From assembly GCF_003149185.1 (NCBI RefSeq), contig NZ_QGDO01000004.1, positions 417,259 to 481,258 of the forward strand: a DNA stretch of 64,000 bases, read 5' to 3'. Positions 1 through 9,210 of the stretch are shown here, piece after piece. Below the pieces are notes generated by a model. It ran no database searches, was not told where the DNA came from, and was given only the letters and a program-made list of their open reading frames with translations. This DNA is from Sediminitomix flava. GTDB lineage: Bacteria; Bacteroidota; Bacteroidia; Cytophagales; Flammeovirgaceae. Within the stretch, counting starts at the first letter, position 1. Each line of letters begins with the position of its first letter. The position numbers and the translations under genes were made by a program.

Positions 1-1195
1 GGTAAATTTCTAGGAAGGCATCATTGAGATCTGATCTGCTTTGGAGATCAATGTCTTGTTGCTCGCATAGCAATTGGAAAGCATCTTCAACTTTCAATTC
101 TTTCACCTCTTGAAGGCTCATTTCACGACTGATTTTCTTTTCTTTTTTACTTCTGCTCAACGAAACTTTGAGGACTTCTAAAGGCAAAGTCTCCGCTTTT
201 TCATTGATGGCTGAAGAAAGTGTATAGTTATTGTTCTCGGTTTTGACGACTACTTCTACCCAAGGTTTGAGTGTATCTGTAGTTGAAGGAATCTGTTCGA
301 GCGCTTCCAAGCATTCTTCTAAGTTACCTCTAACGACTGAGATATTACGAAAAGTAGGTACAGCTACCTCTTCAATTTCTTTTATCTGCTTGTCTTCTAG
401 ATGTAATACGATGACTTTTTTATCGTGATGAACTTCACTAAAACTCAAAACATAAGGAGAACCCGAATAGCGAATGTGCTCTTTATCAATTTTCTGACAA
501 CGGTGTAAATGCCCTAGTGCTACATAATCAAATACCGTTGAGAAATCGTCCGAACCAATATCGCCCAAGCCTCCTACATACACATTACGCTCGCTATCAG
601 AAGTTGAAGTAGACCCACCAATAGAAAAAAGGTGTCCCATCGCAATTACAGGAACTTGATTGGTATTTATACTTTGACAGTATTCAGCTACGGCATCATA
701 ATGCTCAATAAGTGCTTTTTTGTATTTATCTCCAATCTCCTCAAACTGCTGTCCTGCCATTGCTTTTCGGATATCTTGATCTCGAAGAAAGGGTACTGCC
801 GCTACAATTACTTCTTCATCTTCCACCGTGATTGAAAAAACTTCTTCATTGATAGCTTCTGAAGATGGTGCTTTACCAACCACATAGATATCAAGCATTT
901 CTAAAATTTCTTTTGGGGCATTAATTGTACTCGCTGCATCATGGTTTCCTGCTGTAATCACAACTTTCTTACAATGCGTTCGGTGGATATCAATCAAGAA
1001 TTTATAATACATTCTTGTCGTTGCATTTGAAGGATGTGGTGTGTCAAATACATCTCCCGAAATGAGTAGGAGATCTATCTTTTGATTGTCAACATATTGT
1101 ACTAACCAGTCTAAAAAAGCTTGCTGTTCTTCTTGTTGAGACAGCTCTATAAAACGGTGTCCGAGGTGTAAATCTGCAGTATGTAAAATCTTCAT
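1..1195 (-). CDS. sbcD: Exonuclease SbcCD subunit D (3' end cut by window)
   Basis: Translating the minus strand from the ATG at 1195 gives an open frame of 398 codons running off the left edge. It starts MKILHTADLHLGHRF and carries the metallophosphatase motifs of the Mre11/SbcD family: D8-x-H10, GD48VFD and GNHD at about residues 83-86, then GHLHR later. SbcD is the nuclease subunit of SbcCD, which opens hairpins and processes double-strand ends in the cytoplasm. The family is usually a little over 400 aa, so only a short C-terminus should be missing; sbcC would be expected to follow to the left. A Crp/Fnr gene starts divergently 152 bp away. Confidence 0.95.
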   Translation of the reverse strand, partial: MKILHTADLHLGHRFIELSQQEEQQAFLDWLVQYVDNQKIDLLLISGDVFDTPHPSNATTRMYYKFLIDIHRTHCKKVVITAGNHDAASTINAPKEILEMLDIYVVGKAPSSEAINEEVFSITVEDEEVIVAAVPFLRDQDIRKAMAGQQFEEIGDKYKKALIEHYDAVAEYCQSINTNQVPVIAMGHLFSIGGSTSTSDSERNVYVGGLGDIGSDDFSTVFDYVALGHLHRCQKIDKEHIRYSGSPYVLSFSEVHHDKKVIVLHLEDKQIKEIEEVAVPTFRNISVVRGNLEECLEALEQIPSTTDTLKPWVEVVVKTENNNYTLSSAINEKAETLPLEVLKVSLSRSKKEKKISREMSLQEVKELKVEDAFQLLCEQQDIDLQSRSDLNDAFLEIY

Positions 1196-1347
1196 TGGTT
1201 CTGTCTTATCTGGGGTAAGGCAATCAAATATCACAAAAAATACTGATATTTTTCACAACTCATTTCAAGGATATAAGATGGCGTATAGAAACGGTTCTTT
1301 GAGTTTTAGAATATTCTTAGCTTTACGAATAAATTGTAGAAAAGATT

Positions 1348-1923
1348 ATGGCTAATTCGGCTAAACTTAGAGCATTTTTTGAAACAGATTTCCCTCTTAA
1401 CAAAGAAGGACTAGAGGAGCTTTTTACAGCTTTTCAAACAGAGATTTATACTAAAAATGAATTGATTTTGAGAAATGGAGACTCTGAACGCCAGCTTCGT
1501 TTTTTGAATAGTGGAAATATACGAGAGTATTATGCGACTACTGATAAAGAAACGAATATCAATTTCTATACTTCCCCTCAGTTTATCACTGACTTTTCTG
1601 CATTCAATAACAATACAAAAACTAAAAAATATCAAGAGTGTCTTTCAGAAGTCGAATTGAAAATATTGGACAAAGAAGTATTCTTAAATCTGTTGGAAAA
1701 ATATCAGTGTGGAAAATCTTTTATTGACCTCACCTTCCAACGTTTATTGGAGCAAAAAGAACAACATGAATTTGATCGCCTAACCAAATCGGCAGACGAA
1801 CTTTATCAAGATATTCTGAAAAATCATCCTAATTGGCTCCATAAAATTCCTCAATATCATATAGCCTCTTACTTAGGAGTTACACCCGAAACACTGAGCA
1901 GAATCCGCAAACGTATTTCTTGA
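1348..1923 (+). CDS. Crp/Fnr family regulator (cNMP-binding-like)
   Basis: 191-aa protein with the layout of the small Bacteroidota Crp/Fnr regulators: an N-terminal beta-roll (about residues 20-110, including LILRNGDSERQLRFLNSGNIREYY), a dimerisation helix, and a short C-terminal helix-turn-helix YHIASYLGVTPETLSRIRK (about 168-189). The family senses small ligands or stress and binds DNA as a dimer; no effector can be read from the sequence, and the canonical cAMP-binding phosphate cassette is not evident. It lies alone between sbcD (divergent) and a metallo-hydrolase gene 68 bp downstream that could be co-transcribed. Confidence 0.8.
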   Translation: MANSAKLRAFFETDFPLNKEGLEELFTAFQTEIYTKNELILRNGDSERQLRFLNSGNIREYYATTDKETNINFYTSPQFITDFSAFNNNTKTKKYQECLSEVELKILDKEVFLNLLEKYQCGKSFIDLTFQRLLEQKEQHEFDRLTKSADELYQDILKNHPNWLHKIPQYHIASYLGVTPETLSRIRKRIS

Positions 1924-1991
1924 TTTGAATCAATGGACTAAAGTCTGATTAAAGGTATTTTTGTAATCGAATCATTAAAACTGACAATCAA

Positions 1992-2633
1992 ATGTACCAA
2001 GTCCGAAAATTATTCCTTGATGGAGATATCCCGATGAACTGTTATTTTATTGAACGCGAAGGGAAATGTTTTGTAGTTGATCCTGGCTATCAGAAAGAGA
2101 CGATCAGAGCTTATGTGGAAGAGCATAAACTAGAAGTAATCGGGATTTTATTGACCCATGCACATATCGATCATATTGAGGCATTAGACTGTTTTGATGT
2201 TCCGATCTACGTTCATGAATTGGAGTATGAAATTCTCTTTGATGATGAACTTAATGGCTTCGGATACTTCGGAAAACAGAAGACTTATGACCTTAGTAAA
2301 ATGGAAGTTATCAAGATTACAGAAGATACTGTATTTGATTTAGCTGGTCATCAAATAACAGTAATGCTAACCCCTGGTCATACAAAAGGTGGCGTTTGTT
2401 ATAAGATAGAACACGATATGTATGTGGGCGACACGCTCTTTGAAGGCTCCGTTGGGCGATGGGATAGACCTACTGCAAATTTAGATGATTTGAAGACTTC
2501 TGTTATAAAATTGATTGACTCCCAACCTGACCATATAATCATACATCCGGGGCATGGCAGAAGTAGTACTATTGGAGTTGAGAGAGCTATAAACCCATTT
2601 TACAAAGAATGGAAGTATGAGTCTATGTCTTAA
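1992..2633 (+). CDS. MBL-fold metallo-hydrolase (glyoxalase II-like)
   Basis: 213-aa cytoplasmic protein with the complete metallo-beta-lactamase signature: H56-A-H58-I-D60-H61, a later TPGHTKGG histidine, the bridging aspartate in YVGDTLFEGSVGR, and the last histidine in HPGHGRSS. This is the YqgX/GloB-like branch, which hydrolyses thioesters such as S-lactoylglutathione; the exact substrate is not visible. A glutathione synthase gene lies at 26.2 kb, so glutathione thioester chemistry is plausible in this cell. It follows the Crp/Fnr gene on the same strand. Confidence 0.88.
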   Translation: MYQVRKLFLDGDIPMNCYFIEREGKCFVVDPGYQKETIRAYVEEHKLEVIGILLTHAHIDHIEALDCFDVPIYVHELEYEILFDDELNGFGYFGKQKTYDLSKMEVIKITEDTVFDLAGHQITVMLTPGHTKGGVCYKIEHDMYVGDTLFEGSVGRWDRPTANLDDLKTSVIKLIDSQPDHIIIHPGHGRSSTIGVERAINPFYKEWKYESMS

Positions 2634-2802
2634 ATAATAGCTCATTTTGCCCTGATTATTTAACATAAGGTAAACAATCACACAAAATCTTAAAACTCAG
2701 TTAGCTGTAATTGGACATTAGGACACTTGTTTGTATAATAGAGTACCAAATATCTTATATATTTCATTTATTCTTAGAATATTACAATTTTCCTCTACAA
2801 TT

Positions 2803-3219
2803 ATGTCAACATCTATCACTGAAATTACCCCTGAACAGACGTGGGGATTAAGACAGCGTGTAATGTGGCCTAACAAGCCTCTTGATTATGTGAAGCTTTC
2901 AGCAGACCAGCATGGAAAGCACTACGGCCTTTGGCAAAATGATAACCTTGTGTCTGTTGTTTCTCTTTTTATCAATGGACATGAAGCACAATTTCGTAAA
3001 CTTGCTACTGAAGTAATAGAGCAAGGCAATGGCTTTGGATCTTCTTTACTCTCTTTTGCGATGGAGCAAGCTCAAGCAAATGGTGTGAAAAAAATATGGT
3101 GTAATGCCCGATTAGATAAGATCTCTTTCTACAAAGATTTTGGTCTAGAATTGACCAACGAGACTTACGAAAAAGACGGCGTTGACTATGTTATTATGGA
3201 AAAGGCAATAATGAATTAG
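2803..3219 (+). CDS. GNAT family N-acetyltransferase
   Basis: 138 aa from the ATG at 2803, chosen over an in-frame TTG at 2731 because the extra residues form no recognisable part of the domain. The acetyl-CoA loop is QGNGFGSSLLSFA (motif A, Q-x-x-G-x-G/A) and the C-terminus has the usual FYKDFGLE motif B. Short stand-alone GNAT enzymes acetylate small molecules or protein N-termini; the acceptor is unknown. The stop codon is three bases before the Nudix start, so the two are almost certainly translated from one mRNA. Confidence 0.85.
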   Translation: MSTSITEITPEQTWGLRQRVMWPNKPLDYVKLSADQHGKHYGLWQNDNLVSVVSLFINGHEAQFRKLATEVIEQGNGFGSSLLSFAMEQAQANGVKKIWCNARLDKISFYKDFGLELTNETYEKDGVDYVIMEKAIMN

Positions 3220-3222
3220 TCA

Positions 3223-3717
3223 ATGAAAATTCCTGTTGGACTGAAGCGAACAGCTACCCTGTGTGTGTTAAAACATGGTCAGAAGTTTTTACTTTTAAAA
3301 AGACTCAAAGAACCAAATAAAGATATGTATACCCCAGTTGGGGGAAAACTCGATCCTTTCGAAAGTCCGTTAAAAGCGGCGATTCGTGAAACATTTGAAG
3401 AAACTGGGATTGAGGTGAAACACATGAAATATTGTGGATTGCTTACAGAAAGTTCTCCTACAAAATATAACTGGACAAACTACGTCTATTTGGCGGAAAT
3501 CGATATGATGGCACCTCCTCCATGTAATGAAGGAACGCTCAAATGGATTGACTTTAGTGAAGTTCTTTCAGTTCCAACACCTAAAACCGATTGGTTTATT
3601 TATAAATATATTCTTGAAGAAAGACACTTTTCATTCAATGCAGAGTTTGATGAGAATATAGAATTACTTTCTATGGTAGAGGAGATAGAAGAGATTGAAG
3701 TTTATAGAAAGAAATAA
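3223..3717 (+). CDS. Nudix hydrolase (8-oxo-dGTP diphosphatase-like)
   Basis: 164 aa with a perfect Nudix box, G-x5-E-x7-REUxEExGU, seen as GKLDPFE followed seven residues later by RETFEETGI. The flanking arrangement resembles MutT/YtkD-type enzymes that clean oxidised nucleotides by hydrolysing the alpha-beta phosphate bond. The acidic C-terminus (MVEEIEEIEVYRKK) is a tail beyond the core fold. It is the second gene of a pair with the upstream GNAT and is followed within 25 bp by a strong terminator. Confidence 0.9.
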   Translation: MKIPVGLKRTATLCVLKHGQKFLLLKRLKEPNKDMYTPVGGKLDPFESPLKAAIRETFEETGIEVKHMKYCGLLTESSPTKYNWTNYVYLAEIDMMAPPPCNEGTLKWIDFSEVLSVPTPKTDWFIYKYILEERHFSFNAEFDENIELLSMVEEIEEIEVYRKK

Positions 3718-3740
3718 AATTTAAGATACTTAATTTTTAA

Positions 3741-3776
3741 AAGGCACTATGGTATAAAATCATAGTGCCTTTTTGC
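3741..3776 (+). terminator. Rho-independent terminator of the GNAT-Nudix pair
   Basis: Perfect stem AAGGCACTATG / CATAGTGCCTT around a short loop, followed by a T run. The remainder of the gap up to 4026 is AT rich and holds only the leader of the amylase gene. Confidence 0.88.
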
Positions 3777-3962
3777 TTTTATAGTATATAATATTAGACT
3801 TTTCTTATACTCAAATAGGACATTAAAGATATATAAATATTTATCGCTGAAATATTTACAAAATATATTGTTTAAACAACACTTATTAAATAGATTGCCC
3901 TCAGAAAGTTAGAGCATTAGTACAACTTAGCGCATCAATACTATACAACACAATGAATATTC

Positions 3963-3984
3963 ATCGCCCTTGGTACCAGGCGAT
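3963..3984 (+). promoter_or_regulatory. Hairpin/palindrome in the amylase leader
   Basis: ATCGCC and GGCGAT flank a TGGTACCA core, giving a nine-pair stem with a two-base bulge, 42 bp before the amylase ATG. It is either an operator-like palindrome or an mRNA hairpin; no T run follows, so it is not a terminator. Its role is inferred from position only. Confidence 0.4.
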
Positions 3985-4026
3985 CAGAATAGATTCTTTA
4001 CTATTTACTTTAATTCAACTTTCTAA

Positions 4027-5403
4027 ATGAAAATGAAAAGTCTATGTTATGCATTGGGCATGTCTGCCTTAATGCTAACAAACTGTAATCAGGATGTTGA
4101 CTTGCAACCTGAAGCATCACTACAACCCAACTCTTCAAACGCTCGTACTGCACCTTTACCTCCGGGAGGAGGAATCATGATGCAAGGCTTTTATTGGGAC
4201 GTTCCTGCTGGTGGAAACTGGTGGAATACCGTAAAAGGAAAAATGAGTAGTTGGTCATCTGCTGGAATCACCTCTGTTTGGCTACCTCCTGTTTCAAAAG
4301 CTCAAAACGGCACATTCTCTATGGGATATGATCCTTTTGACTATTTTGATTTTGGAGATTACAATCAAATGGGTTCTACAGAAACACGTTTTGGGTCTCG
4401 TCAAGAATTAGAAAGTCTAATTCAAACTGCACACAGTAATCAGATCGATGTAATTGCAGACATTGTCTTAAACCACAACAGTGGAGGGGCATTAGAAGCA
4501 AACCCTTTCACAGGAACTAACACATGGACTGATTTTAATCCCGCATCTGGAAAGTTCTATCGTTCTTACAATGATTTTCACCCCAATGCTACCGTCAACA
4601 ATGACGAAGGTATATTCGGAGGTTTCCCTGACTTGAGTCACAGTCAAACTTATGTACAAGATTGGTTATGGAAAAGAAGTGATGGTGTTGGTAAATATTA
4701 CAAAAACACCTTGGGCTTTGATGGTTGGCGATTTGACTACGTGAAAGGTTTTGGACCTTGGGTAGTTCGTGAATGGAACAATCACGTAGGTGGTTTTTCT
4801 GTGGGAGAACTTTGGGATGCCAATGTTGGATACCTAGACTGGTGGACAAATGAAGCCAATAGTTCTGCTTTTGACTTTGCCTGTTACTACAAAATGGATG
4901 AAGCTTTCGATGGAAATGACATGACAAAGCTAACACAAGATATGCTTTGGAAAAGAGATCCTTATCAAGCTGTAACCTTTGTAGCAAACCACGACACTGA
5001 TATTATTTGGGACAAAATGTTAGCTTATGCATACATCTTGACACATGAAGGTTACCCTTGTATCTTCTACAGAGATTATGAAGAATGGCTAAACAAAAAC
5101 AAGCTCAATAATCTGATGTGGATTCATGGCAATTTAGCGACAGGTAATACCTCTATTCTTCATGCAGATAATGACGAATATGTTGCTCGTAGAAATGGTT
5201 CTAATGGAAACCCTGGTTTAGTCGTATATCTAAATGACTCTGATTATTGGCAAGAGCGTTGGATTGAAACCAATTGGAGTAATACGCAAATCAAGGATTA
5301 CACAGGACATTCTGGATGGCAACCTTGGACGCAGTCTGGAAAATGGGTAAAAATACAAGCTCCACCTCATAGTTACTCTGTGTGGTCGGTAGTAGGAAGA
5401 TAA
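4027..5403 (+). CDS. Secreted alpha-amylase, GH13 (archaeal-type, GH13_7-like)
   Basis: 458 aa. A lipoprotein signal (MKMKSLCYALGMSALMLTNC) puts it on the outer membrane or cell surface. The mature part aligns by eye, almost block by block, with the Pyrococcus/Thermococcus alpha-amylase: GGGIMMQGFYWDVP, SMGYDPFDYFDFG, VIADIVLNHN, GFDGWRFDYVKG, VGELWD, FVANHDTDIIWDK and CIFYRDYEEWLNK. The predicted catalytic nucleophile is D237, the acid/base E261 and the transition-state stabiliser D323. The C-terminal beta domain ends in PPHSYSVWS, as in the archaeal enzymes. It should cleave internal alpha-1,4 bonds of starch or glycogen. It stands alone between terminators, with no susCD pair nearby. Confidence 0.93.
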   Translation: MKMKSLCYALGMSALMLTNCNQDVDLQPEASLQPNSSNARTAPLPPGGGIMMQGFYWDVPAGGNWWNTVKGKMSSWSSAGITSVWLPPVSKAQNGTFSMGYDPFDYFDFGDYNQMGSTETRFGSRQELESLIQTAHSNQIDVIADIVLNHNSGGALEANPFTGTNTWTDFNPASGKFYRSYNDFHPNATVNNDEGIFGGFPDLSHSQTYVQDWLWKRSDGVGKYYKNTLGFDGWRFDYVKGFGPWVVREWNNHVGGFSVGELWDANVGYLDWWTNEANSSAFDFACYYKMDEAFDGNDMTKLTQDMLWKRDPYQAVTFVANHDTDIIWDKMLAYAYILTHEGYPCIFYRDYEEWLNKNKLNNLMWIHGNLATGNTSILHADNDEYVARRNGSNGNPGLVVYLNDSDYWQERWIETNWSNTQIKDYTGHSGWQPWTQSGKWVKIQAPPHSYSVWSVVGR

Positions 5404-5420
5404 ATTAAAATTAGAATATC

Positions 5421-5453
5421 AGCTCCTTTCTTCGGAAAGGGGCTGTCTTTTTA
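5421..5453 (+). terminator. Terminator after the amylase gene
   Basis: AGCTCCTTTC-TTCG-GAAAGGGGCT stem-loop with a stable TTCG tetraloop, one G-T pair, then a T-rich tail. Confidence 0.85.
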
Positions 5454-5463
5454 TACTCTAATT

Positions 5464-6048
5464 ATGAGAACACAACTTTTACTATTAATACCTCTTTTTC
5501 TTCTATGTATTTCCTGTGGAAAAAAAGAGACAATGGAAACACAAGAAAGTCGAATTCCACAATCAATACAGGCTCGAACATTTCTAATTCACTCTGATAA
5601 TGAGTTGAAAAAACAACAGAATGATTATCTAAATGACAATCAGTTGTTTTCAAAAGATCAACAAAATATTGAAAACTCTATCCATTATTCTGAACAAGAA
5701 ATTATGATTAATGGAGTTGTAAGTCGTTGGGAAATTCATCAAGATGAAAATACTTTAAAAATGAAATATCGTTGTATTAACCATAGTGTTGAAGAGCTAG
5801 ATTTTCACCCTTTGGATATTGAACTGAAAACAGCTCAGACTATCATTAAGCCTACATTACAAATTGAAAAAGATACTCTGATTCAATTAAAAAAAGGAGA
5901 GCGAAAAAGTATTCAACTTACATACGAACTCTCTGATGATAAGCTTAAAAGTTTCTACATAAAAAATAACTTCCTTATCATTTCAGACAAACAGTTACCC
6001 ATTTTTGCTCATGATATTCCATTTGAAAAATATGAATTGGGTATTTAA
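5464..6048 (+). CDS. Putative lipoprotein, unknown function
   Basis: 194 aa. N-terminal SPII signal with lipobox CISC, so Cys18 is the predicted lipidated residue; the start ATG at 5464 gives a normal signal length. The rest is hydrophilic and rich in Lys, Gln and Glu, with a region around residues 80-160 (MINGVVSRWEIHQDENTLKMKYRCINHS) that reads as beta strands, but I recognise no family. It sits just behind the amylase terminator and is probably its own transcription unit. No catalytic motif is evident. Confidence 0.65.
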   Translation: MRTQLLLLIPLFLLCISCGKKETMETQESRIPQSIQARTFLIHSDNELKKQQNDYLNDNQLFSKDQQNIENSIHYSEQEIMINGVVSRWEIHQDENTLKMKYRCINHSVEELDFHPLDIELKTAQTIIKPTLQIEKDTLIQLKKGERKSIQLTYELSDDKLKSFYIKNNFLIISDKQLPIFAHDIPFEKYELGI

Positions 6049-6619
6049 AATCTAATCTCTTTTTACAACTGAAAAATCGTTTTTTACCAAGCTATAAAAA
6101 AACACTTCATTCATTTTTGCACTGTCTTATCGTTCATATAAGACTTCAAATGATGATGTAGGTATGTGTGCTGTCCCCAAAGGAATTGCTAACCTTTGGG
6201 GCTTTTTATTTCCTCACATTAAATCGCCTTATTCTATACTCCTCTTCAGGATTAACTTTTGGTTTTCAAATAACAATGTCGGAATCATCATACCTTTTAG
6301 CAGATAAAATATTTATATTAGAAGCTTAAAATGTTCGAAGGGGAAAAGCTAACGACTGAACTTGAAGATTTTTTAGAGTGCAAAAACATTATTTTGTTCT
6401 TCAAACACATTAAAAATACGGTACAAAGAATAGCTTTTAGTTAGTAAAAAATGTTAAAAAACATTTTCTAAATAAGGGTTTTGATACCGATGAGTAACTA
6501 ATATTCGAAAAAGGGATAAAAGTCTATAAAACCTATTTCACATAAAATGTGCGTGTATTATTCCTATACCATAGGAATGACTTTTTATGAAATTAACAGG
6601 GAGAGAATCCCCAACTATC
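6049..6619. other. Intergenic region with one terminator
   Basis: No gene over 60 codons. It contains the terminator at 6173-6208. A 37-codon frame from the ATG at 6331 has no recognisable features and no clear ribosome-binding site, so it is not called. The rest is AT rich and presumably holds the promoter of the DUF5686 gene. Confidence 0.5.
6173..6208 (+). terminator. Rho-independent terminator
   Basis: CCCCAAAGG / CCTTTGGGG stem with a 10-nt loop followed by CTTTTTATTT. It lies 125 bp after the lipoprotein gene, whose transcript it could end; a small RNA ending here cannot be excluded. Confidence 0.8.
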
Positions 6620-9103
6620 ATGAATACAAAGAATAACCGTATCCTTCTTACTATTCTATTTATTGGTTTTTGCTACAGTGTTATTTTATCGACTACAGCA
6701 ATAGCACAAGAGAGAGTCTGCTCGGGAAAAGTTTTTGATAAAAAAACAGGAGAGACACTTCCTTTTGCGACCATCTATTTGAAATCTGACAAAAATATTG
6801 GTACAAATACAGATGTAGAAGGAAACTTCTCATTTCACATTCCTGATTTACCTAGAAAAGAATCTAAAAAAGACTCACTAATCGTCACCTACGTAGGTTA
6901 CGAATCACTCCTTTTACCCGTAAAAGGGAAACTTCATAAGCTTAAAATAGGACTTGAATTATCTGCTGAAGAGCTAGAAGAAGTCACTGTAATGGCTGGA
7001 AAAAATCCTGCTATTGCGCTTCTAAACGCAACAATTGACAACGAACGTGAAGCTCGAAAACAAAAAGGATGGAAAGCGAGAAGAGACAGTCAAGTAGCAT
7101 GGCAACTCCGTAAATTCCCTAAGAAATATGAAGCGCTTCTTGAAGATGCTCGTAAAACCCTTGCCGCCACTGACAGTAGTCTTACAGATGTACCTATTTT
7201 CGTATCACAACATAGTTCTGTACGTACAGCTCCTTCAAATGGGCCTATCGAAACCACCTATTTATCAGAGCAAAAACAAGGTTTAGGCTTTGATGCTGAT
7301 GGTGTTTTTGCTGATATTATAGGTGATCCTAAACGTGTTGTTGACGATCTTTTTGCCAATAATCTGATGGTGATGGATAAAAATATCCCATCTCCTCTTT
7401 CAAGATTTTGGGAACAAAACTATATCGCTTATCTCACCGATGTTCCTGTACTTCTTAATGAGCAAGAATGTCATCATATTACTTTTGAACCGATCATTTC
7501 ATCAAAACTTTCTTTTGAAGGAGAGTTATGGATCAACCTCCAAGATTCTTCATTGGTAAAAGCAAAATTTAGTCTTGCAAAAGGAGCGACACTAAATTTC
7601 CTTACAGGTTTTGATTTTGAACAAACTCGCTTCAAAAATGATATGGACATCTATCAGACTGCCCATACTAAATACGAACAACGTCTGACCAACCTACCAC
7701 TTATACCTGAGGTAAATGCCGTTTACGAGATTATAGATCATGAAGCGCAACCAATTATCAATCAGAGTACAGATTCTGAGTTTATGAATATCAATCCGAA
7801 TCATCCGATTGCTACGTGGGAAAATAATGCGATTGAGACAATTAAAATCTTAGAGAAAAAGAGTAAAATTGGTCTTTTCGCAAAATTCGGAGATATTCTA
7901 AGTTCTGGCTATATCTCTACTAAATATGGCGATTACGGACACCTTCTAAACTTTTTAATGGTCAATGACTTGGAAGGTATAAGAACGGGGATTGGTGTAA
8001 TGAGTGATGAGTTTTTTCAAAATAAACTCTATGCCAACGGATATGTAGGCTATGGTCAAAAGGATGAAACGTTGAAGTATAATGCCGAATTGAAATGGCT
8101 TATCAATCCAGAGAAAAGGCATATTTTGGGTGTCAATTACTCTTATGACTTGCTACCTCTTTCTATGGTTGGTTTTGAAAGAACAGACTTGAATATGACC
8201 AAACTACAACAATTTGGAAAGTTGTCTGAAAGGGCTCCATTTTATTATAAAGTTGCAGAGCTTTCTTATACCAAAGGTTTACATAGAGATTGGATGATTT
8301 CTACATTTGTCAGTCGTAAGGATTTCGAAAATGCCAATCCTCTAGCTACAGAAAGTCATCCGAGTTTTTATTCTGAAGAAGGCTCATTTATTCTTCGTTG
8401 GTCATTCCAAGATAGAAGTACTTACAATAGAAACTATAGATTACTCCGAAAAGGAGGACAACGATTCCCCGAATTTAAAGTTGGCTATACCATCGGGAGA
8501 GTTCATAACAGTATAGATTCTGAAGTACTTCCATACCAAAAAGTATTTGTTTCCTTAGATCACAAATTCGCACCCCTCTTGCCGTGGGGAGGTGAAACTT
8601 CATACCGTTTACAAGCAGGAATGGTACCTTCAAAAGTACCATATACCCATCTAAAACATCATCAAGGAATGGAAGGACCTATTACTGCATACGGGGCTCA
8701 CTCACTCATGAATTCATCTGAGTTTGTCAGTGATTACTATGCAGAGCTTTTTGTAAGACACCTTTTTAAAGGGACAATTATGGGCAGAATTCCAGGACTC
8801 CGTACCATTCATCAAAAGACAGGAATCAACTTTATGTTTGATGCTTCTGTAGCTTGGGGAGGTATGACACAACAAAATAAAGACTATAATTTAGAGCTTT
8901 TCCAATCGGGAGGTTTCCTTGGTGAAGAACGTACAGAAATACCGACACTAGACCCAAATGAACCTTATGTGGCTTTTGGTTATGGATTAAATAACATCTT
9001 CAAAATTGCATTTATCCAATATTGGCATAGAGTCACGTATAAGGATGTACCTTATGCACATGATAATGAAGGAATCAAGGCAGGATTGCTTTTCAGACTC
9101 TAG
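6620..9103 (+). CDS. DUF5686 outer-membrane protein with CarboxypepD_reg-like domain
   Basis: 827 aa from the ATG at 6620; an upstream in-frame ATG at 6587 would add 11 residues that break the signal peptide, so 6620 is preferred. After a Sec signal (about residues 1-30) comes a carboxypeptidase-regulatory-like beta-sandwich (GKVFDKKTGETLPFATIYLKS, about 33-115) and then a long region rich in alternating aromatic residues, consistent with an outer-membrane beta-barrel ending in LFRL. This order is typical of the Bacteroidota DUF5686 family, whose function is not established; the N-terminal domain is shared with TonB-dependent receptors. No plug domain is seen and no susD-like gene is adjacent. 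Confidence 0.82.
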   Translation: MNTKNNRILLTILFIGFCYSVILSTTAIAQERVCSGKVFDKKTGETLPFATIYLKSDKNIGTNTDVEGNFSFHIPDLPRKESKKDSLIVTYVGYESLLLPVKGKLHKLKIGLELSAEELEEVTVMAGKNPAIALLNATIDNEREARKQKGWKARRDSQVAWQLRKFPKKYEALLEDARKTLAATDSSLTDVPIFVSQHSSVRTAPSNGPIETTYLSEQKQGLGFDADGVFADIIGDPKRVVDDLFANNLMVMDKNIPSPLSRFWEQNYIAYLTDVPVLLNEQECHHITFEPIISSKLSFEGELWINLQDSSLVKAKFSLAKGATLNFLTGFDFEQTRFKNDMDIYQTAHTKYEQRLTNLPLIPEVNAVYEIIDHEAQPIINQSTDSEFMNINPNHPIATWENNAIETIKILEKKSKIGLFAKFGDILSSGYISTKYGDYGHLLNFLMVNDLEGIRTGIGVMSDEFFQNKLYANGYVGYGQKDETLKYNAELKWLINPEKRHILGVNYSYDLLPLSMVGFERTDLNMTKLQQFGKLSERAPFYYKVAELSYTKGLHRDWMISTFVSRKDFENANPLATESHPSFYSEEGSFILRWSFQDRSTYNRNYRLLRKGGQRFPEFKVGYTIGRVHNSIDSEVLPYQKVFVSLDHKFAPLLPWGGETSYRLQAGMVPSKVPYTHLKHHQGMEGPITAYGAHSLMNSSEFVSDYYAELFVRHLFKGTIMGRIPGLRTIHQKTGINFMFDASVAWGGMTQQNKDYNLELFQSGGFLGEERTEIPTLDPNEPYVAFGYGLNNIFKIAFIQYWHRVTYKDVPYAHDNEGIKAGLLFRL

Positions 9104-9210
9104 AAGTCAACATGTTAAGCCTTGCTAAAAATCTTTTTGTCTGTTAAAAGGAATGGCAACACAAATTCATAAGCTGTCAATGTGGTAACGCTTAAAACTA
9201 CATTCCAATT

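Noticed and set aside
6331..6444. 37-codon frame in the gap before the DUF5686 gene
   Set aside because: No ribosome-binding site, signal or motif; AT-rich sequence gives such frames by chance.
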